64,000 nt of DNA from JACCTU01 sp963769665 (GTDB lineage: Bacteria > Actinomycetota > Thermoleophilia > Gaiellales > Gaiellaceae), in assembly GCA_963769665.1 (NCBI GenBank), contig CAVYMQ010000003.1, forward strand, positions 992,001 to 1,056,000. The letters run 5' to 3'. The position numbers and the translations under genes were made by a program. The notes under the pieces were generated by a model that worked only from the letters and a program-made list of their open reading frames with translations, made no database searches and had not been told where the DNA came from. Shown piece after piece: positions 1-9,450 of this stretch (position 1 is the first letter of the stretch; each line of letters begins with the position of its first letter).

Positions 1-1609
1 GTAGGGCTTCGATCTGTGGGCTCGCATAGACGGTGTTCCAACAGGCGGGGTTGATCTCGCTCGGCTCGTCGACGTAGACGGCGAGCGGGAGCTGCTCGAC
101 GAGTGTCTGATAACGCTGCTGCGCGTCGCGCAGCTCGGTCACGTCGCGGAACGTGATCGCGTACCCCTGGCCACGCTCGAGGGGCGAGATGGTCACCGAC
201 GTGTCAAATCGTTGTCCGGAGCGGCGCTGGATCCTCGTCTCGTAGCTTCGAACCGGCTCGCCGCTGGCGAGCACGGCGGCGATCCCGTCACGGTCGCTTT
301 GGGTCTCGTTCGGAAACAGCTTGTTGATGTCCTCGCCGAGCATCTCGTAGACCGGATAGCCGGTCAGCTCTTCCGCTGCAGGATTCCAACTCGTGACGCG
401 CCCGTCGGCGTCGGTCGCCAGGATCCCGTCGGCCGACGACGCGACGATCGCCGCGAGACGTCGTCGGTCGACGTCGAGTGCCTTGCGCTCCACGAATTCG
501 CCGAGCTGGTGGGCGAGGACCCGTGCGACCTCGACGAGCGCGCGATCCTTCGGCAACGGTCGGTCGGTGAAGAGCTCGAACACCGCCATCACCTCGTCGT
601 CCGCGACGATCGGAAACGCGAGCGCGGTCGTCAGTCCGTCCGCCCGCGCGGCACCGGCGCGTGGGAGCGTGTCGCTTGAGATCGCATCGATCCACACCGG
701 CTTGCGGGTCGCGACGGCACGTCCGGGTAGCGTGTCCTCGCCGGCATGAGCGAGCTCGGAGGTCGCCTTGCGAAACCGGCGATAGCGCCCCGGCTCCTCG
801 CAATGCCAGACCTCGGACGGCTCGAGCCCTCCATCGCCGTCACGAAGCCAGAGGTGACCGAGCGGCCAGCCGGCGTGGAGGCACACGAGACCAAGCGTCC
901 GGTCGAGGAGGCGCTTGACCGAGTCTGTCGAGTCGGCTGCGCGCGCGACCTGCACCACGAGCTCTGCAACCGCGGTTTGGTCGCGCAAGCGCTGATTCTC
1001 GACGGCAAGCTGGATTCCCTCTGCCTTTGCGCGCACACGTCTCGTGCGGTTGATGAGCAGGACTCCGATTGCGGTGCAGAAAATCGCGACCAGCACGGCG
1101 ACGATTGACGTGACGACGAACCGGTGCCGCAGAGCCTGGTTACGCTCCTCGACCTTCGTACCGCCCTCTGTGACCATGGTCTCGGCGACTTCGTGAGCCG
1201 GCGCGACGTATTCCCGGTGGTACTCGGCGACGCGGGTCGACTTCGCAGCGAGCAGCGAGAGCTCTACGTCCACGTGGTGACGGAAGACACCGACGGCCGG
1301 AGGGATTCCGGCCAGAAGAGTGCGCAAGTCTGGATCAAGGCTCTGGATTTCTGCGATGTGCTCCGCATGGTGGGCGGCCTCAGCGCGCACGTCGGCGGCT
1401 TGCGCCTCGCCTTCGAGGAGAGCGACAGAAGCGTCGTACAGCTCGTTCTCGCTCTCGTCGATCCGCTCGAGAAGCTTCTCGGCGTGCGTTCCGCGGGTCA
1501 TCAGCCGGTCCTGACGAGTGAGCAGGACGGTTGCGAGCGTCCCCACGAGCAGTGCCACCGCGAGGATGAGGACGTCCGAGGTCCGGAGCCAGCCGCGTAG
1601 AAAACGCAT
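1..1609 (-). CDS. membrane sensor with extracellular helical domain, GAF and PAS (3' end outside window)
   Basis: The gene starts at ATG 1609 on the minus strand and runs off the window at base 1, so about 536 residues are visible. I see an N-terminal membrane helix (residues about 12-32), an acidic helical segment of about 130 residues, a second membrane helix (about 164-184), a GAF-like domain (about 210-350, with the stretch AFPIVADDEVMAVFELF), then a PAS domain with SSADGILATDADGRVTSWNP and the exit motif YAITFRDVTELRDAQQRY. A second PAS seems to begin at the edge. This is the sensory half of a membrane signalling protein. The output domain (histidine kinase, GGDEF or other) lies outside the window and cannot be named. 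No interrupting stop was noticed in the frame. Confidence 0.85.
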   Translation of the reverse strand, partial: MRFLRGWLRTSDVLILAVALLVGTLATVLLTRQDRLMTRGTHAEKLLERIDESENELYDASVALLEGEAQAADVRAEAAHHAEHIAEIQSLDPDLRTLLAGIPPAVGVFRHHVDVELSLLAAKSTRVAEYHREYVAPAHEVAETMVTEGGTKVEERNQALRHRFVVTSIVAVLVAIFCTAIGVLLINRTRRVRAKAEGIQLAVENQRLRDQTAVAELVVQVARAADSTDSVKRLLDRTLGLVCLHAGWPLGHLWLRDGDGGLEPSEVWHCEEPGRYRRFRKATSELAHAGEDTLPGRAVATRKPVWIDAISSDTLPRAGAARADGLTTALAFPIVADDEVMAVFELFTDRPLPKDRALVEVARVLAHQLGEFVERKALDVDRRRLAAIVASSADGILATDADGRVTSWNPAAEELTGYPVYEMLGEDINKLFPNETQSDRDGIAAVLASGEPVRSYETRIQRRSGQRFDTSVTISPLERGQGYAITFRDVTELRDAQQRYQTLVEQLPLAVYVDEPSEINPACWNTVYASPQIEAL

Positions 1610-1668
1610 GTCTTCAGTGTCGGCCGATTCCGAGACCCACGGCTCCTCGTAAACGCGCGCTCGGCGTA

Positions 1669-1681
1669 CCCCCTTCGGGGG
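1669..1681. promoter_or_regulatory. CCCCC-TTC-GGGGG palindrome in the divergent gap
   Basis: A perfect 5-bp inverted repeat with loop TTC lies in the 116-base gap between the sensor gene (minus) and korA (plus), 60 bases before the sensor start and 45 before korA. Similar palindromes occur at 16174-16187 and 17058-17069 near the Pro/Ala-rich and MshEN-like genes. It could be a protein-binding site; function is not shown. Confidence 0.3.
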
Positions 1682-1725
1682 ACACGGGAGCGGACTGAGA
1701 GTGCGCTAGCCTGAAAGGCAGGACG

Positions 1726-3567
1726 ATGGCGAAGCAGGTTGAGCAGGTCCACGACGTCGTGATCCGGTTCGCGGGTGACTCCGGCGACGGCATGCAGCTG
1801 ACGGGCGGGCGCTTTACGAGCGAGACCGCCGCGCTCGGCAACGACCTCTCGACGCTTCCCGACTACCCGGCGGAGATCCGCGCGCCGGCGGGCTCGCTCC
1901 CGGGCGTGTCAGGGTTCCAGATCCACTTCTCCGACCACGACATCCTCACGCCGGGCGATCGACCCGACGTGCTCGTCGCGATGAACCCTGCCGCACTTCG
2001 CACAAACCTGGGCGACTTGCCGAGCGGCGGCACGCTGATTATCAACCGCGACGCGTTCACCGACAAGAACCTGCAGAAGGCCGGCTACTCCGCGGATCCG
2101 CTCGAGGACGGCTCGCTCGAGGAGTACAAGCTGCACTCGATCCCGCTGACCTCGATGACGGTCGAGGCCCTGAAGGGGATCGACGGCGTCACGTCGCGTG
2201 AGGCCGAGCGCTCGAAGAACTTCTTCGCGCTCGGGCTGATGTCGTGGCTCTACGGTCGCCCGACGGAGAACACGCACGAGTTCATCCAGTCGAAGTTCGC
2301 GAAGCGCCCCGAGATCGCCGAGGCGAACCGCCGTGCGTTCAACGCGGGCTACAACTACGGAGAGACCTCCGAAGACTTCCTCGTCCAGTACGAGGTGCAG
2401 GCGGCGCCGATGGCGCCCGGGCTCTACCGGCAGATCACCGGGAACCAGGCCCTCGCGTACGGCCTGATCGCCGCGTCCGTGAAGTCGGAGCTGCCGCTCT
2501 TCCTCGGCGCGTACCCGATCACGCCGGCGTCGGGGATCCTCGAAGAGCTCGCGCACCACAAGGAGTTCGGCGTGCGCACCTTCCAGGCCGAGGACGAGAT
2601 CGCGGCGGTTGGCGCTGCGCTCGGTGCGAGCTTCGGTGGCGCGCTCGGCGTGTGCACGTCCGCCGGCCCCGGTGTCGTGCTCAAAGCCGAGACGGTCGGG
2701 CTCGCGATGATGCTCGAGCTCCCGCTCCTGATCATCGACGTGCAGCGCGCGGGCCCGTCGACCGGGATGCCGACGAAGCCCGAGCAGGCCGACCTCTTGA
2801 TGGTGCTCTACGGGCGGAACTCCGAGAACCCCGTGCCGGTAATCGCCGCCTCGACGCCGGGCGACTGCTTCGACTGCGCGCTCGAGGCGATTCGGATCGC
2901 GATCAAGTACCGGACGCCTGTCTACCTGCTCTCGGACGCGTACCTCGCGAACGGCTCCGAGCCGTGGTTGATCCCGGACATCGACGCGATCCCGTCGCTG
3001 GACGTCGACTTCGCGACCCAGCTACCCGATGACGGCATCTTCCTGCCGTACGCACGCGACCCCGACACGCTTGCGCGGCCGTGGGCGATCCCCGGCACGC
3101 CCGGCCTCGAGCATCGAATCGGCGGACTCGAGAAGCAGGACGGCACGGGCAACGTCTCCTACGACCCCGACAACCACGACAAGATGGTTCGGTTGCGCGC
3201 GCAGAAGGTCGCGGGCATCGCCGCAGACATCCCCGAACTCTTCGTCGACGATCCGAGCGGCGACGCCGAGCTCCTCGTGCTCTCGTGGGGCGGGTCATAC
3301 GGGCCGGTGCACGCGGGCGTGATCCGCGCGCGCAAGGCCGGGCAGAGCGTCGCGCACGCGCACGTCCGCTACCTGAACCCGTTCCCGAGGAACACGGGCG
3401 AGGTGCTCGCCCGCTACCCGAAGGTCCTCGTGCCCGAGATGAACCTCGGACAGCTCCTGAAGCTCGTGCGCGCCGAGTACCTCGTCGACGCGATCGGCTA
3501 CAACAGGGTGCGCGGGCTACCGTTCCGTGCGCAGGAGATCCACGAGGCGATCGAGGCGATGTTGTGA
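1726..3567 (+). CDS. korA: 2-oxoacid:ferredoxin oxidoreductase, alpha (gamma-alpha fused) subunit
   Basis: The product (613 residues) is the fused gamma-alpha subunit of a cytoplasmic 2-oxoacid (probably 2-oxoglutarate) ferredoxin oxidoreductase. It catalyses CoA-dependent oxidative decarboxylation with electrons passed to ferredoxin. Residues about 1-195 form the gamma domain (VIRFAGDSGDGMQLTGGRF). The pyrimidine-binding alpha domain follows from about 240 (GNQALAYGLIAAS, then AYPITPASGILEELAHH). The last 110 residues are the C-terminal transketolase-like domain. Length is typical for the two-subunit KorAB type. The ATG is preceded by GAAAGGCAGG. The stop overlaps the GTG of korB by four bases, so the two are translationally coupled. 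Substrate choice cannot be decided from sequence alone. Confidence 0.95.
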   Translation: MAKQVEQVHDVVIRFAGDSGDGMQLTGGRFTSETAALGNDLSTLPDYPAEIRAPAGSLPGVSGFQIHFSDHDILTPGDRPDVLVAMNPAALRTNLGDLPSGGTLIINRDAFTDKNLQKAGYSADPLEDGSLEEYKLHSIPLTSMTVEALKGIDGVTSREAERSKNFFALGLMSWLYGRPTENTHEFIQSKFAKRPEIAEANRRAFNAGYNYGETSEDFLVQYEVQAAPMAPGLYRQITGNQALAYGLIAASVKSELPLFLGAYPITPASGILEELAHHKEFGVRTFQAEDEIAAVGAALGASFGGALGVCTSAGPGVVLKAETVGLAMMLELPLLIIDVQRAGPSTGMPTKPEQADLLMVLYGRNSENPVPVIAASTPGDCFDCALEAIRIAIKYRTPVYLLSDAYLANGSEPWLIPDIDAIPSLDVDFATQLPDDGIFLPYARDPDTLARPWAIPGTPGLEHRIGGLEKQDGTGNVSYDPDNHDKMVRLRAQKVAGIAADIPELFVDDPSGDAELLVLSWGGSYGPVHAGVIRARKAGQSVAHAHVRYLNPFPRNTGEVLARYPKVLVPEMNLGQLLKLVRAEYLVDAIGYNRVRGLPFRAQEIHEAIEAML

Positions 3568-4598
3568 GCGAAGGCAACGGCAACCTGATCCAGCTGACCG
3601 CGAAGGACTTCAAGTCCGACCAGGAGGTCCGCTGGTGCCCGGGCTGCGGCGACTACGCGATCCTCGCCGCGATGCAGGGCTTCATGCCCGAGCTCGGGCT
3701 CGCGCGGGAGAACATCGTCTTCGTCTCCGGCATCGGTTGCGCGGCGCGCTTCCCGTACTACATGCAGTCGTACGGGATGCACTCGATCCACGGCCGCGCG
3801 CCCGCGATCGCGACGGGGCTCGCGACGTCGCGCCCCGACCTCTCGGTTTGGGTCGTGACAGGCGACGGCGACGCGCTCTCGATCGGCGGCAACCACCTGA
3901 TTCACGCCCTTCGCCGCAACGTGAACGTGAAGATCCTGATGTTCAACAACGAGATCTATGGGCTGACCAAGGGCCAGTACTCGCCGACGTCGCCCGTTGG
4001 GAAGCGCACGAGCTCGACGCCCATGGGCTCGATCGACAACCCGTTCAACCCGCTGAGCCTGGCGATCGGAACCGACGCGACCTTCGTCGCGCGCGCGATG
4101 GACACCGACCGCAAGGAGTTGACGGAGGTGCTCCGCGCGGCCGCGGCGCACAAGGGCGCGTCGTTCGTCGAGATCTTCCAGAACTGCAACATCTACAACG
4201 ACGGCGCGTTCGACGCGGTGCGCGAGGACAAGACGAACCGGATCTATCTCCGCCACGGCGAGCCCGTTCGCTTCGGCGAGGACGGGACACGCGGCGTGCG
4301 GCTGCGCGAGGACGGCTCCGTCGAAGTGTTCGAGGGCGAGGGCGACGCGCTCGTCTGGGACGCGCACCATCGCGAGCCTTCGATCGCGTTCGCGATGTCG
4401 CGTCTCACGCTCGGGGCAGTGGGTGCAGCGCCGTTCGGCGTCTTCCGCGACGTCGAGCGGCCGGTCTACGACGAGCAGATGGCCGAGCAGCTCGACCAGG
4501 CGCGGGCCGCTAAGGGCGAGGGCGATCTCGCAGCGCTCGTCGCCTCGGGCGACACCTGGTCGATCGGGGAGCCGCCGATCGACCGCTCGGAGCCTTAG
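3564..4598 (+). CDS. korB: 2-oxoacid:ferredoxin oxidoreductase, beta (thiamine pyrophosphate) subunit
   Basis: The product (344 residues) is the TPP-binding beta subunit and partner of KorA. The GTG start at 3564 overlaps the korA stop as GTGA. It carries the iron-sulfur or TPP-associated motif WCPGCGDYAIL near residue 25 and the TPP diphosphate site VVTGDGDALSIGGNH with FNNEIYGLTKGQYSPTS. The last 40 residues (from about 300) are acidic or proline-rich and variable in the family. No separate ferredoxin-like delta subunit gene follows, as expected for the korAB two-subunit form. The TAG stop sits in the left arm of a long inverted repeat shared with the stop of the convergent exporter gene. 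Confidence 0.95.
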   Translation: MSEGNGNLIQLTAKDFKSDQEVRWCPGCGDYAILAAMQGFMPELGLARENIVFVSGIGCAARFPYYMQSYGMHSIHGRAPAIATGLATSRPDLSVWVVTGDGDALSIGGNHLIHALRRNVNVKILMFNNEIYGLTKGQYSPTSPVGKRTSSTPMGSIDNPFNPLSLAIGTDATFVARAMDTDRKELTEVLRAAAAHKGASFVEIFQNCNIYNDGAFDAVREDKTNRIYLRHGEPVRFGEDGTRGVRLREDGSVEVFEGEGDALVWDAHHREPSIAFAMSRLTLGAVGAAPFGVFRDVERPVYDEQMAEQLDQARAAKGEGDLAALVASGDTWSIGEPPIDRSEP

Positions 4599-4762
4599 GA
4601 GGGCTTGGCGAAGCAGGCGCTGTGCCGCCGGGCCGCGCTGGGCGGCGCGATGCGGCGTCCTCAGTCGCGCCCGTATCCATTGGATACGAACGCTCCCTGC
4701 GTCCTTGCCTCGCACCACCCATCGCACCCCGGCGACGAGCCCTACTCCGCCAAGCCCTCCTA
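4596..4762. repeat. long inverted repeat spanning the korB/exporter convergent gap
   Basis: TAGGAGGGCTTGGCG at 4596-4610 is repeated inverted at 4748-4762, a perfect 15-bp match that continues inward with a few mismatches. The two arms include the stop codons of both convergent genes. Inside is a second perfect hairpin, CGTATCC-ATT-GGATACG at 4672-4688. The whole gap could fold into one long stem and would act as a bidirectional terminator. It also has the form of a small mobile element remnant with terminal inverted repeats, but no target duplication was seen. Confidence 0.6.
4672..4688. terminator. perfect 7-bp hairpin, loop ATT
   Basis: CGTATCC and GGATACG pair around a three-base loop in the middle of the korB/exporter gap. 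It is AT-richer than its surroundings. There is no T-run on either side, so Rho-independent termination is plausible but not certain. Confidence 0.45.
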
Positions 4763-6196
4763 GCCCGTCTCGAGCGCGACTTCGCGGCGACCGGGCTGCC
4801 GGGCCGTGACGATGAAGAGCGAGACGACGGCGCCGATCAGCGCGGCGATCGCCCCGAGCGCGAACGCGACCTCGAAGCCGTCGACCGACGGGATCGGCGT
4901 GCCGGGAATCGTGTGCGCCGTGAGCAGCGCAGCGCCGACCTGACCACCGATCACGCCGCCGACGGTGCGCATGACGGTGTTCATGCCGCCCGCGACGCCG
5001 GTTTCGGACGGACGCACGGTCTGGGCGATGATCGTCGCCATCGCCGCGAAGGCGAAGCCGATACCGATGCCGAACACCGGCTGGCTCGCCACAATCTGCC
5101 ACGGCTCGTCGTGCCAGATCGCGAGCATCCCCGCACCGATGCCGATCAGGGCCATCCCGATCGACATCGGCCACTTGAACCCGGTGTGCCGCCCGATCAA
5201 GCCTGCGAGCGGCCCGGCGAACAGCAGCACGATCGAACCAGGCAACAGGTAGAGCCCGGCCATCGTCGCCGACGCGCCGAAGCCGTAGTCGACGAGGCCC
5301 ACCCACTGCTCGGGCACGCCGCGCGGCATCTCGACGAAGTTCGGGACGAGCACGAAGACACTGAACATCGCGAACCCGGAGATCAGCGCGGTGATGTTCG
5401 TGAGGAACACCGTCCGCCTGATCATCATCCGCATGTCGACCATCGGCTCGGGCACGCGCAGCTCGACCAGCACCCACGCGACGAGCAGCACCGCAGCGAT
5501 CCCGAAGAGCCCGAGGATCCGCCCGGACGTCCAGCCCCAGCTCTCGCCCTCGGTCAGGGCGAGGAGGAACGCGACCAGCCCGCCAGTGAGGAGCGCGGCA
5601 CCGGGCACGTCGATCCGCGACGGCGTCTTGATCGGCGACTCCGGCACGAAGCGCATCACGAGCAGGATCGCGAGTGCAATCCCGATCGAGCCGAAAATGA
5701 AGAGCCAGCGCCACGACATGTTGTCGACGATCACGCCGCTCAGCACGATTCCGAACCCGCCGCCGATTCCGAACACGGAGCTGACGAGGCCGATGGCAAC
5801 GCCGACCTTCTCCGGTGGGAACTCGTCGCGGATGATCGCGAACGAGAGTGGGAACACCGCGGCACCGACGCCGGCGAGGGCCCGGCAGGCGATCAGCGAC
5901 CAGATGTTCCACGCCAGCGCGCAGCCGATACAGCCGAGCAGGAAGACGCTCAGGCTGATCACCAGCAGCCGCTCCTTGCCGTACTGGTCGCCGAGCTTGC
6001 CGAGGATCGGCGTCGCGACCGACGCGACGAGCAGGAAGACGGTGAGCACCCAGGTCGCCCAGGTCGTCGTCGTGTCGAGCTCGCGCTGGAGCACCGGCAG
6101 CGCCGGCACGACCATGGTCTGCTGGAAGGCGAACGCGATACCCGCGAGCGTCAATGCCGCGAGAGTCACGTTGTAGTGCTGCCGCGGCTTTTCCAC
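4760..6196 (-). CDS. MFS drug exporter, DHA2 (14-helix) type
   Basis: The product (478 residues) is a proton-driven multidrug exporter of the major facilitator superfamily in the cytoplasmic membrane. It begins MEKPRQHYNVTLAALTLAG and has the loop 2-3 motif GKLGDQYGKERLLV, the helix 5 motif C region GIGGGFGIVLSGVIVDNMSW and about 14 hydrophobic helices, which fits the DHA2 family. The GTG start at 6196 overlaps the last base of the hemolysin III stop (TAGTG), so the two genes look co-transcribed. An open frame continues upstream but codes the shadow of the neighbouring gene. Substrate is unknown; no dedicated regulator is adjacent. Confidence 0.85.
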   Translation of the reverse strand: MEKPRQHYNVTLAALTLAGIAFAFQQTMVVPALPVLQRELDTTTTWATWVLTVFLLVASVATPILGKLGDQYGKERLLVISLSVFLLGCIGCALAWNIWSLIACRALAGVGAAVFPLSFAIIRDEFPPEKVGVAIGLVSSVFGIGGGFGIVLSGVIVDNMSWRWLFIFGSIGIALAILLVMRFVPESPIKTPSRIDVPGAALLTGGLVAFLLALTEGESWGWTSGRILGLFGIAAVLLVAWVLVELRVPEPMVDMRMMIRRTVFLTNITALISGFAMFSVFVLVPNFVEMPRGVPEQWVGLVDYGFGASATMAGLYLLPGSIVLLFAGPLAGLIGRHTGFKWPMSIGMALIGIGAGMLAIWHDEPWQIVASQPVFGIGIGFAFAAMATIIAQTVRPSETGVAGGMNTVMRTVGGVIGGQVGAALLTAHTIPGTPIPSVDGFEVAFALGAIAALIGAVVSLFIVTARQPGRREVALETG

Positions 6197-6867
6197 TACG
6201 TGACGAAGAGCGCGACGCCCACGTACTGGCACGCCGCAGCAGCGACGACGAGCGCGTGGAAGATCTCGTGGTACCCGAACACGGACGGGAACGGATCGGG
6301 CCGCTTCACCGCGTAGATGATCGCGCCGGCCATGTAGAAGACGCCGCCGACCGCGATCAGCGTCAACGGCGCGACCCCGACCGAGTCGAGGATCTGCGGC
6401 ATCGCGAAGACCCCGACCCATCCGAGCCCCACGGCGAGGACAGCCGCCACCCAGCGCGGGGCGTCGATCCACGTCACCTTGAGGACGATCGCGGCGAAGG
6501 CGCCGGTCCAGGCGATCGCGAGCACCGTCACGCGCCACGCACCGTCGAGTGCGACCAGGCCGAACGGCGTATACGTGCCGGCAATCAGCAGGAAGATCGC
6601 GGCGTGGTCGAGCCTGCGGATCCAACGGCGCGGGCCGGGGGGCCAGACGATGCGGTGGTAGAGCGCGCTCACGCCGAGCATCACCGCGACGCTCAGTGCG
6701 AAGACGAACGCGGAGATGCGCGCGATGCCGCCCTCGGCGAACGCGACCAGTAACGCGCCGAACACGAGCGCCGCGAAGAACGCGTACTGGTGGAGCACGC
6801 CACGGAAGCGTGGCCGGCGCCTCGCGGCGACCAGCCAGTCCGGCTGCTCGAGCATCCCGCTAGGCAC
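6196..6867 (-). CDS. hemolysin III / TrhA (PAQR-like) membrane protein
   Basis: The product (223 residues) has seven predicted membrane helices and the family's metal-site motifs: SALYH in helix 2, RRLDHAAIFLLIAGTYTP in helix 3, and the C-terminal HEIFHALV pair of histidines. The family is related to PAQR receptors and YqfA/TrhA, linked to membrane fluidity. Hemolysis is historical and not implied here. It lies directly downstream of infA (stop 6868 region) and upstream of the exporter with a 1-base overlap, so infA, this gene and the exporter may form one minus-strand transcript. Confidence 0.85.
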   Translation of the reverse strand: MPSGMLEQPDWLVAARRRPRFRGVLHQYAFFAALVFGALLVAFAEGGIARISAFVFALSVAVMLGVSALYHRIVWPPGPRRWIRRLDHAAIFLLIAGTYTPFGLVALDGAWRVTVLAIAWTGAFAAIVLKVTWIDAPRWVAAVLAVGLGWVGVFAMPQILDSVGVAPLTLIAVGGVFYMAGAIIYAVKRPDPFPSVFGYHEIFHALVVAAAACQYVGVALFVT

Positions 6868-7104
6868 TCAGTCGCGGTAGCGGTAGACGATGCGGCCGCG
6901 CCCGAGGTCGTAGGCCGAGAGCTCGACCTTGATCCGGTCTCCCGGGAAGATCCGGATCCGGTAGCGGCGCATCTTTCCAGCCGTGTACCCGAGGGTCTCG
7001 TGGCCGTTGTCGAGCGCGATGCGGAAGAAGCCGTTCCGGAGGGCCTCGATCACCTCTCCCTCCATCTCGATCTTGTCTTCCTTGTTGCTCTGTTGGGTCG
7101 AAAT
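6868..7104 (-). CDS. infA: translation initiation factor IF-1, apparent AUU start
   Basis: The conserved IF-1 core is clear (IEMEGEVIEALRNGFFRI, then GKMRRYRIRIFPGDRIKVEL and YDLGRGRIVYRYRD). The nearest ATG would remove the usual N-terminal KEDKIE segment. Reading upstream, an ATT at 7104-7102 follows AGGAG (7115-7111) by six bases and gives the N-terminus M-STQQSNKEDKIEMEG, 78 residues in all, matching family length. No ATG, GTG or TTG is available at that place. I therefore place the start at ATT with moderate confidence; the alternative is ATG at 7062-7060. IF-1 binds the ribosomal A site during initiation. The gene is divergent from the DEAD-box helicase gene. Confidence 0.9.
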   Translation of the reverse strand: MSTQQSNKEDKIEMEGEVIEALRNGFFRIALDNGHETLGYTAGKMRRYRIRIFPGDRIKVELSAYDLGRGRIVYRYRD

Positions 7105-7263
7105 AGGTGGCTCCTGGGCTCGTATCCGCGAGAAAAGGTACCTGCTGCTACCCTGATTGCACGGACGGCGTGGTGTCGTCCAGTGAGATTTCGCTTCTCG
7201 TTCCTCCTTCGGGTGTTTCGGGCCGCAGATCTCGAACACCAAACCAAGGAGTCGAACAACCAT

Positions 7264-8454
<1,191 letters not shown>

Positions 8455-8505
8455 CTCGAGAAGTTCCGCGAGATCAGTAGCTTCGTGAGGTCAACGCGCG
8501 GTCGG

Positions 8506-8952
8506 CTAGACCAGATCGTCGACTGTGAGAGACGGCTCAAGTGCGCGCATCCGATCTGTGATCAGTCGCCGGTGACACTTTTCCGGAGTTGGCTCTGAGC
8601 AGAGCAAAGCCACAACCTCCGTCCGGCCAAGCAGGTCACTTACGGCTGATCTGCCAGATGGTGAATCAAGAACCTCGCGCTTGAACTCCGCTTCATAGGA
8701 TTCCCAGTCTTTATCTGCCCGGTAAGTGTCGAGTAACTCGTTAGACGGGGCGAGTTCTAGGCGATGCTCGTATGCAATGTTCGCGAAGCGCAGAAGATAA
8801 GGGAGATCCCGTTTTCGGGCGTAGCCGGAGAGGGGCGAGTCAGGCCGCCGCCGCGTGTCGATTACAGTCGCGACACCGGCCTCCTTGAGCAGCTTGACAA
8901 AACGCTCGGCACCCTTCTTGCCGAACCCGATCGTTGCAACGCGTCGCGTCAC
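8506..8952 (-). CDS. DUF488 family protein (second of a tandem pair)
   Basis: The product (148 residues) has the DUF488 signatures: VATIGFGKKGAERFVKLL, the V-I-D-T-R-R-R-P strand, and the C-terminal LLCSEPTPEKCHRRLI (C-x-E-x5-C-H-R). The GTG at 8952 overlaps the stop of the upstream DUF488 gene as GTGA. It is about as long as a minimal DUF488 domain. The biochemical role of DUF488 is not established; the conserved Cys, Glu and Cys-His-Arg suggest catalysis. It is paralogous to its neighbour (8949-9419) but only distantly similar, so the pair may act as a heterodimer. Confidence 0.8.
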   Translation of the reverse strand: MTRRVATIGFGKKGAERFVKLLKEAGVATVIDTRRRPDSPLSGYARKRDLPYLLRFANIAYEHRLELAPSNELLDTYRADKDWESYEAEFKREVLDSPSGRSAVSDLLGRTEVVALLCSEPTPEKCHRRLITDRMRALEPSLTVDDLV

Positions 8953-9419
8953 GCAAAGATCGTCGGAAGGGCGTGTAGCTGCCCATCCGGCAGGATGTGG
9001 TCGACTTGCACACCCCGGAGCTCGAGTTGCGGTGCCAACATACGAGAGCGGTGACACTCCTCGGGTCGCGACTCGCTACACATGAGCGCGATCGGCTCAA
9101 TCGAACGAGCAACGAGTGCGTCCAACACAATCGAAGTCTCAGGGCGCTCGCTCATTCGCTCGTAGTCTGGCGCTCCGGACGGCGTCAACAGGTATTCCGG
9201 TGGTCGTCCACCAAGCGTGTGACCTTGCCACTCGTACTCAATCCCCGCGCCACCCAGAAGGCTCATGAGCGCCGACTGCGAGAACTGCGGAGCTCGTTGG
9301 GAGAAAGGGTGGCTCCGAACATCCATCACGAGGCGGATGTCGTGCGCCCGCAGGTTAGTGAGAAACGTCTCGAAGTCCAGCAGGCCATGGCCGATTGTGA
9401 AGACGCGTCCACTCGACAC
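8949..9419 (-). CDS. DUF488 family protein (first of a tandem pair)
   Basis: The product (156 residues) starts at GTG 9419 with SSGRVFTIGHGLLDFETFL, the usual DUF488 opening. It has LVMDVRSHPFSQRAPQFSQ, the loop GIEYEWQGHTLGGRP and the LMCSESRPEECHRSRMLAP motif. These are the three conserved blocks of the family. It is 31 bases downstream of the dual-OB-like gene and overlaps the second DUF488 gene by four bases, so the three form one operon. Function is unknown; see the finding on this block. Confidence 0.85.
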   Translation of the reverse strand: MSSGRVFTIGHGLLDFETFLTNLRAHDIRLVMDVRSHPFSQRAPQFSQSALMSLLGGAGIEYEWQGHTLGGRPPEYLLTPSGAPDYERMSERPETSIVLDALVARSIEPIALMCSESRPEECHRSRMLAPQLELRGVQVDHILPDGQLHALPTIFA

Positions 9420-9450
9420 GACGGCAGCGTAGCGCGATGGTCGGCTGATC

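Noticed and set aside
6196..6625. N-terminal extension of the DHA2 exporter
   Set aside because: The added 143 residues are Arg/Asp-rich and are the mirror of the hemolysin III gene; the GTG at 6196 gives the normal N-terminus.
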